In this document: in pieces, positions 1 to 8,770 of the stretch
Position numbering within the stretch: the stretch's first letter is position 1
How the letters are laid out: every line of letters begins with the position of its first letter
NCBI GenBank assembly: GCA_937919295.1
Contig: CALFRX010000074.1
Span: forward strand, 1 to 12,890
Source of the DNA: an uncultured Peptococcaceae bacterium
Lineage (GTDB): Bacteria; Bacillota; Dehalobacteriia; UBA7702
Direction of reading: 5' to 3'
Length of the DNA: 12,890 nt
The notes under the pieces: model-generated
Database searches by the model: none
Told to the model about the DNA's origin: nothing
The model's input: only the letters and a program-made list of their open reading frames with translations
Program-made: the position numbers and the translations under genes

Positions 1-80
1 GACAACGCTAAAGAATGTTACAGACGAAAAGGCCAGCCGCCGGGCTGACCTTTTCGTCTGTAACATTCTTTAGCGTTGTC
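1..80 (-). terminator. Terminator-like hairpin inside a 38-bp palindrome
   Basis: Positions 1-38 pair with 43-80 around a 4-nt loop. The only non-Watson-Crick position is 33/48, which reads as a G-U pair in the minus-strand transcript. The core resembles a rho-independent terminator for the mtaD end of the operon: AAAA, an 8-bp GC-rich stem (31-38 with 43-50), then UUUU. The U-run is short, only four before CGU. The stem then continues outward for 30 more perfect pairs and takes in the mtaD stop codon and its last codons. That is unusual for a natural terminator. The palindrome also ends exactly at the window edge, so the outer arm (1-30) may be a fold-back assembly artefact. Terminator core likely; outer arm uncertain. 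Confidence 0.65.
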
Positions 81-1371
81 TGCGCCAAAACTCTTCGGCG
101 TGTTGTTGGATTTCGTGGTAGACGCGTCCTTCGTCGATATCCACGCATTGGCTGTCTCTGACCCTTACCTTGCCGTTGACGATCACCGTATGGACATCGC
201 CGCTTTTCGCGCAAAAGGCCAGATGGCTCAAGAGACTGTTCTTTTCATTGCGGGGATAGAAGTGGGGCCGCTTGAGCGAAAGGATCGTGATATCCGCCTT
301 TTTGCCCACTTCCAAGGTGCCGATTTGGTCGTCAAGGAAAAGCGCGGCGGCGGCGCCGGCGGTGGCCATATGCAGCGCGTCGTAGGGATTGAGCAAGGTA
401 GGATCGCCGGTGGCGACTTTCTGCAAAAGGGATGCGGTACGCATTTCTTCCAACATGTCGAGATCATTATTGCTGGCGGGGCCGTCGGTGGCAAGTCCCA
501 TCACGACGCCGCGTTTTTGATAGGCGGGATACGGGAAGATCCCCGAGGCCAGCTTCATATTGCTTTGGGGGCAATGGGCGATGCGGATATCCCTTTCCCG
601 GGTGATTTCAAACTCTTCTTCATTCAGGTGAATCATATGGGCGGCAAGGACTTTTCCCGTTAGGACGCCGAGGTGATCAAGGTAGGGCAGCACTCTTTTG
701 CCCGTTGCCGCCAAACAGTTCTCCTGTTCCCTTTTGGTTTCCGCGATGTGGAGATGGAGCGGCAGATCCCTGCTCCTCGCTTCCGCCGCGACTTCTTTCA
801 GATACGGCCCGGAACAGGAATAAACGGCGTGGGGCGCCAGGGCAAAAGTAACTTTACCTTCCAGATCGTTTTTCATGTTGTCGATCCATTGCAGCGTCGT
901 TTTAAGAGCGATTTCACCTTTGCCGTCTATATTATCGGTCAAACCCTCGCCGAGCACTGCCCGGATGCCGCTCTCTTCCATGGCCCAATAGGCGGCGGAC
1001 TCGTCGAAGTACATATCGGCATAGCAGGTGATACCGGCTTTCAGCATTTCCATTTGGGCGAGGAGCGCTCCCCAAAAGAAGTCTTCCGCAGTGAGCGCGT
1101 TTTCCGCGGGCTGTACTTTGGCGAGCCATTCCCTAAGGGGCAATGCTTCGCCGTAACCTCTCAGCATACTCATGGCGGCATGACAATGACAGTTGACGAA
1201 TCCCGGCAGGGCGCACTTGTCGTGGCCGGAGATGATCTCGTCTCCCCAGGCGGGGATGATATGATCACCGATGGCAACAATGCGCTGCCCTTCCATGCGG
1301 ATGGAGCCTCTTTTCAGTTCGGGACTGCCGGTCATCGGCAGATAGAGAATATCCTTGATCAACAGTGCCAT
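70..1371 (-). CDS. mtaD: 5'-methylthioadenosine / S-adenosylhomocysteine deaminase
   Basis: A 433-residue amidohydrolase of the MTA/SAH deaminase family, at the family's usual length. It is expected to deaminate methylthioadenosine to methylthioinosine, or S-adenosylhomocysteine to S-inosylhomocysteine, in the cytoplasm. Metal and catalytic residues can be read directly: the HxH pair at H62 and H64 in PGFVNCHCHAAM, H208 and catalytic E211 in LHLHIAET, H245 in AAHMIHL, and D296 in ATDGPASNN. The usual NTHTH is NCHCH here, with both metal histidines kept. The ATG has a GAGG site 5 nt upstream, and the gene starts 15 nt after mtnA. It is last in an mtnP-mtnA-mtaD group, which points to MTA as a physiological substrate. 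The family also includes SAH and adenosine deaminases, so substrate preference is inferred. Its last codons lie in the palindrome at 1-80. Confidence 0.93.
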   Translation of the reverse strand: MALLIKDILYLPMTGSPELKRGSIRMEGQRIVAIGDHIIPAWGDEIISGHDKCALPGFVNCHCHAAMSMLRGYGEALPLREWLAKVQPAENALTAEDFFWGALLAQMEMLKAGITCYADMYFDESAAYWAMEESGIRAVLGEGLTDNIDGKGEIALKTTLQWIDNMKNDLEGKVTFALAPHAVYSCSGPYLKEVAAEARSRDLPLHLHIAETKREQENCLAATGKRVLPYLDHLGVLTGKVLAAHMIHLNEEEFEITRERDIRIAHCPQSNMKLASGIFPYPAYQKRGVVMGLATDGPASNNDLDMLEEMRTASLLQKVATGDPTLLNPYDALHMATAGAAAALFLDDQIGTLEVGKKADITILSLKRPHFYPRNEKNSLLSHLAFCAKSGDVHTVIVNGKVRVRDSQCVDIDEGRVYHEIQQHAEEFWRRQR

Positions 1372-1386
1372 GGTAACCTCAATCGC

Positions 1387-2409
<1,023 letters not shown>

Positions 2410-2415
2410 GAGGTT

Positions 2416-3195
2416 TCACATGCTTTCCGGCGTCTGTTGGCAGGCGCAGGCGCTGTCTTCCGTAAGGAGTTCCACGGTGGTCAGCAGCAATTCTTTGATT
2501 TTCCGGGAAAGCCGCGCCATCATGTTGAGAACTTCTTCGTGGGCAAGATGGTCGTCGGCAATACCCGCGGCATAGTTCGTCACCATCGCCACGGCGCCGT
2601 AACAGAGCCCTAATTCTCTGGCCAGGGCGACTTCAGGATAGGCTGTCATACCCACAAGGTCACCGCCGAACATTTGATACATCTTGATTTCCGCCGGGGT
2701 TTCAAAGCGTGGTCCCTCGGCACAGACGTAAGTTCCATGGTTATGCGCCGTATGAGAAATCTTTTTCGCGGCGGTCATAAAAACTTCCCGGATTTGGGGA
2801 CAATAGGGTTCCGTCATATCGGTATGGGCCACGCCCATTTCGCCGCCGTCAAAAAAGGTACATTGGCGGTTTTTCGTAAATTCCACGTATTGATCGGGAA
2901 AAACAAAATTCCCCGGCGCCATGTCCTTATTGAGAGAACCCACAGCGGCGGTGGCCAAAATACGGTCAGCGCCCAATTCTTTCAAGCCCCAGATATTGGC
3001 CCTGTAATTGATCATGTGCGGCGGAATGGAATGGCCTTCGCCGTGACGGTTGATAAAAAGCACCGTCTTACCGCGATAAATGCCTTCCATGGCGCTGAGC
3101 TTGCCGTAAGGTGTGTTCTGTTCCACCTCTTTGATATTGTCCAAAATCGACGGGTCGTATACGCCCGTACCTCCGATGATCGCGATTTTACTCAT
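2416..3195 (-). CDS. mtnP: Methylthio-nucleoside phosphorylase, probably methylthioinosine-type
   Basis: A 259-residue member of the PNP/MTAP family (trimeric purine nucleoside phosphorylase class). It splits a 5'-methylthio-nucleoside with phosphate into a purine base and 5-methylthioribose-1-phosphate. The N-terminal GGTGVYDPSIL, the phosphate-binding NRHGEGHSIPPHMINYRAN at 49-67, ATAAVGSL at 81-88 and EGPRFETPAE at 160-169 place it in the family. The purine-site segment reads MVTNYAAG with N207 and A209. Human MTAP has Asp220 and Asp222 there to hold the 6-amino purine. The Asn/Ala pair resembles the methylthioinosine phosphorylase of Pseudomonas aeruginosa, and a deaminase gene lies two genes downstream. 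I infer a preference for methylthioinosine, with hypoxanthine released. The ATG has a strong AAAGGAGG site (3204-3211) 8 nt upstream, inside the end of ftsY. The family call is firm; substrate specificity is not. Confidence 0.92.
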   Translation of the reverse strand: MSKIAIIGGTGVYDPSILDNIKEVEQNTPYGKLSAMEGIYRGKTVLFINRHGEGHSIPPHMINYRANIWGLKELGADRILATAAVGSLNKDMAPGNFVFPDQYVEFTKNRQCTFFDGGEMGVAHTDMTEPYCPQIREVFMTAAKKISHTAHNHGTYVCAEGPRFETPAEIKMYQMFGGDLVGMTAYPEVALARELGLCYGAVAMVTNYAAGIADDHLAHEEVLNMMARLSRKIKELLLTTVELLTEDSACACQQTPESM

Positions 3196-3198
3196 TCT

Positions 3199-4137
3199 TT
3201 ACGCCTCCTTTAAATCATTCTGTTCATCTGTTGCAAACAATGCCGCGCCGAAGGACGCCGCGTTAAAATCTTGTAGATCCTCAACGCCTTCGCCAACACC
3301 GATAAAATAGACGGGCAGGGACATTTCATCGATGATGCCGACGATGATACCGCCCTTGGCGGTGCCGTCGATTTTCGTCAGGATGATGCCGGTGAGATCG
3401 ACGATCTCGGCGAAGGCATGGGCCTGACTGATGGCGTTCTGCCCCGTGGAAGCATCCAGGACTAAGAGGGCTTCAACGGGAGTCGCCGGCAGTTCCCGGT
3501 CAAGGATTCGTTTGATCTTACCGAGTTCCGCCATGAGGTTGCTTTTATTCTGTAAGCGTCCCGCGGTATCGATGAGCAGGATATCGGCTTTTCTGCTTTT
3601 GGCGGCCTGAATACCATCGAAAACCACGGCGCCGGGGTCGGCGCCTTCTCCGTGTTTCACAATATCGACGCCGCTGCGCTCCGCCCACAAGGTCAATTGC
3701 TCCGCCGCTGCGGCGCGAAAGGTATCCGCGGCGCAGAGGATCACCTTATTTCCCGCGTTTTTGTATCTCGATGCCAGCTTACCGATGGTCGTCGTCTTTC
3801 CTACGCCGTTGACGCCGGTAACGAGAATCACGGTTAAAACACCTTTTTCCACAGTTAAGGGGGCTTCCCCTTTGACCAGGATCTTTTCGATTTCTTTTGC
3901 CAGAGCGTCTCTCAAGGCTTCGGAATGCTTGATTTTTTCCGTGGCGACCCGCTCCCGCAGGGCGTCCATTAAAGCCATGGCGGTGGCGATGCCCATATCC
4001 GCTTCAATCAACGCTTCTTCCAATTCTTCAAAGAGGTCTTCGTCAATTCTGCGGCCTGTGAGCAGATTGCCAATTTTACCGTAAAAGCCGCCTCTCGTTT
4101 TACCGAGACCGCTCTTTAATCTGTCAAATAATCCCAT
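3199..4137 (-). CDS. ftsY: Signal recognition particle receptor FtsY
   Basis: This SRP-type GTPase docks signal recognition particle and its ribosome at the membrane for co-translational insertion. It has 312 residues: an N domain of helices (about 1-95), then the G domain. The G1 loop is GVNGVGKT at 108-115, followed by AADTFRAAAAEQL at 136-148, DTAGR at 190-194, TKIDGT at 254-259 and GVGE near 281-284. It lacks the long acidic A domain of the Escherichia coli protein. The start MGLFDRLKSGLGKTRGG looks like a short amphipathic membrane-targeting helix, as in other short Gram-positive FtsY proteins. AAGGAG lies 6 nt before the ATG and overlaps the smc stop region; the gap from smc is 11 nt. 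The gene order smc-ftsY is classic for Bacillota. No ylxM-ffh pair follows; methylthio-nucleoside genes do, starting 3 nt later. Confidence 0.98.
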   Translation of the reverse strand: MGLFDRLKSGLGKTRGGFYGKIGNLLTGRRIDEDLFEELEEALIEADMGIATAMALMDALRERVATEKIKHSEALRDALAKEIEKILVKGEAPLTVEKGVLTVILVTGVNGVGKTTTIGKLASRYKNAGNKVILCAADTFRAAAAEQLTLWAERSGVDIVKHGEGADPGAVVFDGIQAAKSRKADILLIDTAGRLQNKSNLMAELGKIKRILDRELPATPVEALLVLDASTGQNAISQAHAFAEIVDLTGIILTKIDGTAKGGIIVGIIDEMSLPVYFIGVGEGVEDLQDFNAASFGAALFATDEQNDLKEA

Positions 4138-4148
4138 GGGAAACTCCT

Positions 4149-7100
4149 TTATACCAGTTTTACGGAAACGGTTTTGGAAACCCCTTCTTCGGCCATGGTC
4201 ACGCCGTACAGCGTCTCCGAGGCCTCCATGGTTCCCTGCCGGTGGGTAATCACCAAAAACTGGCTGTCCGTTCCGTATTTTTGCAAATAGTCGCCAAAGC
4301 GCATGACGTTGGCGTCGTCTAAGGCTGCGTCGATTTCATCAAGGACGTAGAAGGGAGAGGGCTTCACCTTTAAAATCGCGAACATCAGGGCGATCCCGGA
4401 AAGGGCCTTTTCACCACCGGAGAGCAAACTCAAATGCTGCAACCGTTTCCCCGGCGGCTGTACAATAATGTCGACCCCGGTCTCTAAAAGGTTGTCCTCG
4501 TCGGTAAGCTGTAATTCTCCGTAACCGCCCTGGAAAAAGGCGGGAAATGTCTCTTTAAAACTGTCGTTGATGGCCGTAAAGGCTTCTTTGAATTTTCTGA
4601 TGATGATCTCATCCATCTCCGCCACGATATTGGCCAGAGTCGCTTTGGCCTCCAAAACATCATCCCGCTGCTTTGTCAGAAAGGTAAACCGTTCATCAAC
4701 GGCTTTGTATTCCTCAATGGCGCCGAGATTGACGGGGCCCAACACTTCAATCTGCTGTTTCAGCAGTTTGATTCGTTCCTTCTTGTCCTTCTTCGAGATA
4801 TCCTTTTTGATATATGGCAGCGCGTCGGCAAGAATCAGCCGGTATTCTTCGGCGAGCTGTTCTTCGCACTGCTCTTTTTCCAGGAGCAGACGCTCCTTTT
4901 TAACGGAAACCTGATAAACCTTATCCTTCTCCTGGGCAGCCGCTTTATTCAGGGCTTTGACTTCGCTTTCCAGGGTCTCCGCTTCTCCGCGCAGCGCCTC
5001 CTTCTCCCCTTTGCTGTCGTCAAGGGTCTCGGAGAAGGTCAGCAATTCGCGGTTCCGTTTCAGTATCGCCTCGTTAAGCTCCCGCCGTTGTTGCTCTGCG
5101 TTTTCCTTGGCGACGACGGTTTCATCAAATTCTCTCTGATGGACGGCGATTTCCGCGGTTAGGGCGTCCTTTTCGTTTTGAATGCGGTTTAAATTGATGC
5201 TGCTGTTCTCGTAGGCGGCCTTGGCTTCGGCATAAGCGATTTGCAGGTCGGTATATTCGTCCCTGTCCTTATTCTCCGAAGATCTGGCGCGTTTGAATGA
5301 TTCTTCCCTGATGGAAATATCTGCCATCAGCTTTTCTTCTTTTGCTTTTAAGGCAACAATCTCCTCGTCGATGAGGGCAAACGTTTCCTTGTCAGCATCG
5401 GCGTCACGAACAAGCTGCTCCTCTTCGAGACATAGGGTTTCCCGCTCTCTGGCGTAGAGCTCCCGGCGGGTGTCGATGTTGCTGATTTCGCCGTCAAAGG
5501 CCAAGGCTTCTTTTTTCAAACTGTCCTTTTTCGTTGCCAGCGACAACATCTTTCGGTCAAGCTGCAATTGCTTTTCCTTTAAATCGTCGATGTCTGCGTC
5601 AAGTTCCTTGATCTGGCTTTCGCCGCTGATCAGACCGCGGCGCAGCTCTTCGATTTCCGTCTGGCGCTGCAGCAGATTGTTCCGGGATTTTTCCCGGCTG
5701 CCGCCGGACATGGCGCCGCCGGAATTGATCACATCCCCTGTTAGGGTAAGGATACGGAATTGTCCTTTGTGCTCTCTCGCGATGGTGACGGCCCGATCAA
5801 GATCATCGAAAATCAGCGTATTGTTGAGTAAATATTCCACCGCGGGTTTCACCCGATTTGGCGCGGAAACCACATCGGCGGCAATACCGCGAAAATGGGG
5901 ATCCCTCAATATGTCCTGGGGCAACTCCCGTCTTATGGGAATACGCAAAAGATCCAGCGGTAAAAAGGTGGCGATACCACGTTTTTCCTGCTTCAAATAA
6001 GCGACGGCGGCAGCGGCGTCTTCCCCTGTTTCCGTCACGATGTTCTGTAAGGCGCTGCCCAGCACGGCTTCGATGGCGACGGTATACTCTTTTTCCACAC
6101 GGATCAATTCCGCCACAACGCCAAAGATCCCGTCATATGCGCCTTTGGCTTTTCGCTCTAATACAGCACGCACACCGGGATAGAACCCTTCTCGTTTGAG
6201 CATCAGCTCTTCCAGTACTTTAAGACGGGCTTCGCTGCGGTTGAGGTTCACTTTCACGGCGACCAAGGCGTCTTTTTTGGCGCGGATTTTTTCTTTCAGA
6301 GCCGTCATGGCGGCGGCGGTTTCCCGCTCTTTGCGGATCACTTCGTCCTCTTCCGCCATGAGACCGTCGATGAAGTCGTTGATCTCGTTGATGCGGTCGT
6401 CAAGGACGGCCTCTTCCTCATCGTAATGGGCTTTCTTTTGGGCAATGGCGGCAAGGCGCTTTTCTGCGGCGGCAAGGCGGTGCTCCGCCGCCAAACGCTG
6501 ATTTTTTTTCTGACCGCGGATCCTTGTGGTCTCGAAAGCGCTGTTTCGCAAAAGTTCCATCTCCGCTTCGGCTTTGAGCAGATCCGCCGCCTCACTTTTG
6601 CGGCGATCCTCCATGGCGGCAAGGGAAACCCGTAAAGCGTCAAGTTTTTGCTTCAACGTTGCGTTTTCCGCGGCAACCGCTGCGGCGGCAGCCGTTTTTT
6701 GGCTGCACTTCTCCTGTTCCCCCTGAATGGTGCCGTGGAGCAGCACCCGTTTATCGTCGTAACCCAAAATACGGCTGTCCAAAGATTTCAGCTCACCCTC
6801 GCTTTTTTGAATCTCAAGATTCAAAGCGTGAAAGCGCTGTTCCTCACGGTGAAAAACGTCCTCTTTCAGGTCAATGGCGGATTTCTTCTCTGTTAACTGC
6901 GCTTCTTTGACCATTATGGCCGCGGCCAAACTGTCATAAGCCGCGGTCACTTCCTTTTCCTCTGTTTCGGCCTTTGCCAATTTTTCCTTGGCTTCCAGCA
7001 CTGTTTCGGCAAGAAGTCCGATGGCGAGCTGGTCTTTTTCAGCGGCGAATTCCAGGTATTTTTCCGCGTTTTTGGCTTCCGCGGCCAAAGGATCAAGGCG

Positions 7101-7700
7101 GCTTTCGATTTCCGCCATAATATCGGCAAGGCGCACCAAGTTCTCATCAGCGCGGTTGATCTTTTGCAGCGCCTCTTTTTTACGTTCTCTGTATTTGACG
7201 ACGCCGGCTGTTTCCTCCACAATGGAACGGCGGTCTTCGGGGCGGGACTCTAAAATTTCACTGATTCTGCCTTGGCCGATCACGGCATAGCCGTCGTTGC
7301 CGATCCCGCTGTCAGCAAAAAGCCGGTGAATGTCTTTTAAACGCACGTTCTTACCGTTGATCAGGTACTCCCCTTCTCCGGAACGGTAGAGGCGCCGGGT
7401 CACTTTGATCTCTTCAAAATCGAGATCAAGGGCGTGGTCACTGTTGTCGAGGACAATGCTGATTTCTGCCATGCCCAGGGGTTTTCTCTTCTTCGTGCCA
7501 TTGAAGATCACGTCCTGCATCTTATGACCGCGCAGAGACTTCGCGCTCTGCTCCCCCAATACCCATTGAATGGCTTCTACGATATTGCTTTTCCCGGAAC
7601 CGTTGGGGCCGACCACGGCGGCGATACCGCCGCCCAATTCAATTTTTGTTTTATCCGCAAAGGATTTGAATCCTTGCAGCTCCAATGATTTTAAATACAA
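4149..7700 (-). CDS. smc: Chromosome segregation ATPase SMC
   Basis: The ATPase subunit of the SMC-ScpAB condensin, which extrudes DNA loops and organises the newly copied chromosome. It has 1183 residues, normal for bacterial SMC. The order is: N-terminal ATPase half with Walker A GPNGSGKSN at 31-39; first coiled coil (about 170-500, rich in Glu, Lys and Ala); hinge (about 505-670, ending in a GGAMSGGS segment); returning coiled coil (about 675-1030); and C-terminal ATPase half with the LSLLSGGEKALSG signature near 1090 and Walker B FYVLDEIDAALDD near 1120. The start codon is TTG at 7700-7698. GGAG sits 6 nt before it, no in-frame ATG fits, and the family N-terminus MYLKSLELQGFKSFAD begins there. 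The gene overlaps the end of the radical SAM gene by 10 nt. ScpA and ScpB are not in the window. Confidence 0.98.
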   Translation of the reverse strand: MYLKSLELQGFKSFADKTKIELGGGIAAVVGPNGSGKSNIVEAIQWVLGEQSAKSLRGHKMQDVIFNGTKKRKPLGMAEISIVLDNSDHALDLDFEEIKVTRRLYRSGEGEYLINGKNVRLKDIHRLFADSGIGNDGYAVIGQGRISEILESRPEDRRSIVEETAGVVKYRERKKEALQKINRADENLVRLADIMAEIESRLDPLAAEAKNAEKYLEFAAEKDQLAIGLLAETVLEAKEKLAKAETEEKEVTAAYDSLAAAIMVKEAQLTEKKSAIDLKEDVFHREEQRFHALNLEIQKSEGELKSLDSRILGYDDKRVLLHGTIQGEQEKCSQKTAAAAAVAAENATLKQKLDALRVSLAAMEDRRKSEAADLLKAEAEMELLRNSAFETTRIRGQKKNQRLAAEHRLAAAEKRLAAIAQKKAHYDEEEAVLDDRINEINDFIDGLMAEEDEVIRKERETAAAMTALKEKIRAKKDALVAVKVNLNRSEARLKVLEELMLKREGFYPGVRAVLERKAKGAYDGIFGVVAELIRVEKEYTVAIEAVLGSALQNIVTETGEDAAAAVAYLKQEKRGIATFLPLDLLRIPIRRELPQDILRDPHFRGIAADVVSAPNRVKPAVEYLLNNTLIFDDLDRAVTIAREHKGQFRILTLTGDVINSGGAMSGGSREKSRNNLLQRQTEIEELRRGLISGESQIKELDADIDDLKEKQLQLDRKMLSLATKKDSLKKEALAFDGEISNIDTRRELYARERETLCLEEEQLVRDADADKETFALIDEEIVALKAKEEKLMADISIREESFKRARSSENKDRDEYTDLQIAYAEAKAAYENSSINLNRIQNEKDALTAEIAVHQREFDETVVAKENAEQQRRELNEAILKRNRELLTFSETLDDSKGEKEALRGEAETLESEVKALNKAAAQEKDKVYQVSVKKERLLLEKEQCEEQLAEEYRLILADALPYIKKDISKKDKKERIKLLKQQIEVLGPVNLGAIEEYKAVDERFTFLTKQRDDVLEAKATLANIVAEMDEIIIRKFKEAFTAINDSFKETFPAFFQGGYGELQLTDEDNLLETGVDIIVQPPGKRLQHLSLLSGGEKALSGIALMFAILKVKPSPFYVLDEIDAALDDANVMRFGDYLQKYGTDSQFLVITHRQGTMEASETLYGVTMAEEGVSKTVSVKLV

Positions 7701-8770
7701 TATGGACTCCGATATGTTTGCGTGAATTTTAAAAGAAAGTCCCTTTCGCTCAAAACGGCGAAGGGCTTTGATTTTGCTCCTTTGTCATAAGGCGCCACGG
7801 CTAAGCTGCCGGGGGGCAGATCCACACCGCTGACGGCGGCTCTACGGCCGACGGCAAAAGATTCGATATTCTTTTTTTGATCGCCAAAGACAAGGGGCAA
7901 ATCGTCTTTGGCACAGAGAAACCGGATATCTTCGTTTTCGTGGCCCACGGCAGCCATAGCCATTTGCTCCCGTTTCAAGGCGGCCCGGACCAGATGCCCG
8001 AAAGCAGGGTGGAAAGGCCCGGCCAAAAGGGACTTACCGCCCACCTTGAGGTCTTCTGTGGGCTGCAAACCCATGCGGATGACCCGAACACCGTGAAGAA
8101 CGAAAAGCGCGTACATTTTCGCGGAAATCGATACCGCTTCGTTTAAGGATAGCGGTAGATAAGAGCCCTTGCGCCAGGAAGAGGCCAGGGGCGTATTTTC
8201 GATGACCAGCAGCGGATAGATCCTAGCTGTTTGCGGCGCATAGGGCAGAATCTTTTCTACGGAAGCAAGGTCTTTGTCCTCGGTATCGGAAGGCAAGCCC
8301 AGCATCAGCTGAACGCCCCAGGCCAAAGATGAGGAGGCCAAGGCTTTGAGGGCAGCGAAAACTGCTTTGCTGCCATGTCCCCTCCCCGCTTGCTCCAGCA
8401 CAGTGTCGTCCAGGGACTGTACTCCCAGTTCCAAAAAATCCACGCCGTAAGAAAGGAGCTTTGCGATCATAATTTCATCGACATAGGCGGGATGGGTGGA
8501 AACTCGGATGTGGCTGATACGTCCCTTTTCCTTTTGCTCCGCGGCGAAACGCAGATATGATTTAAGGACATCGGGGGGTAAGGCCGTAAAACTGCCGCCA
8601 TAAAAGGCGAGTTCGCCTTCGGCGGGAAAATCCGAAGGGATCAGCCCTGCCAATTCCGCCAACTGAGGCGGCTGAGCGCAGCCGGAAATCTCCCGCTGAT
8701 TACAAAAGACACAGCGATGGGGGCAGCCTCCCTGGGGAATGAAGATGGGCAGAATGCTATTTTTGGCCAT
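7691..8770 (-). CDS. Elp3-like radical SAM protein of unknown substrate
   Basis: A 359-residue radical SAM protein. The cluster motif CPHRCVFC gives three iron-sulfur ligands at C16, C20 and C23 (CxxxCxxC), followed by the FYGGSFTAL segment at 56-64, which corresponds to the SAM-contacting GGE-like motif. Later segments GLQPTEDL and AGPFHPAFGHLV resemble Elp3/COG1243-type proteins that Bacillota often encode between rnc and smc. Elp3 itself has a GNAT acetyltransferase domain; this protein is too short for one and none is visible, so an Elp3-type tRNA-modifying reaction cannot be assumed. I chose the ATG at 8770 because AAGGA lies 8 nt upstream and the protein then begins close to the conserved strand. 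An in-frame ATG at 8797 has a poor site and would lengthen the overlap with rnc from 14 to 41 nt. The end overlaps smc by 10 nt. The substrate is unknown. Confidence 0.88.
   Translation of the reverse strand: MAKNSILPIFIPQGGCPHRCVFCNQREISGCAQPPQLAELAGLIPSDFPAEGELAFYGGSFTALPPDVLKSYLRFAAEQKEKGRISHIRVSTHPAYVDEIMIAKLLSYGVDFLELGVQSLDDTVLEQAGRGHGSKAVFAALKALASSSLAWGVQLMLGLPSDTEDKDLASVEKILPYAPQTARIYPLLVIENTPLASSWRKGSYLPLSLNEAVSISAKMYALFVLHGVRVIRMGLQPTEDLKVGGKSLLAGPFHPAFGHLVRAALKREQMAMAAVGHENEDIRFLCAKDDLPLVFGDQKKNIESFAVGRRAAVSGVDLPPGSLAVAPYDKGAKSKPFAVLSERDFLLKFTQTYRSPYCI
7707..7710 (-). promoter_or_regulatory. Ribosome binding site fixing the smc TTG start
   Basis: GGAG lies 6 nt before the TTG at 7700-7698 and is embedded in the final codons of the radical SAM gene. 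It supports TTG as the true smc start and implies that ribosomes finishing the upstream gene can restart on smc. Confidence 0.7.

Noticed and set aside
1..80. The end palindrome read as a transposon terminal repeat or replication origin
   Set aside because: No transposase, target duplication or repeated boxes are nearby. The core has ordinary terminator form.
4122..4127. TTGACA on the minus strand at the start of ftsY
   Set aside because: No acceptable -10 hexamer follows at 16-18 nt, and the bases encode the FDR segment of FtsY.
3199..4137. FtsY considered as truncated because it lacks an acidic A domain
   Set aside because: Short FtsY proteins without this domain are normal in Bacillota, and the N and G domains are complete.
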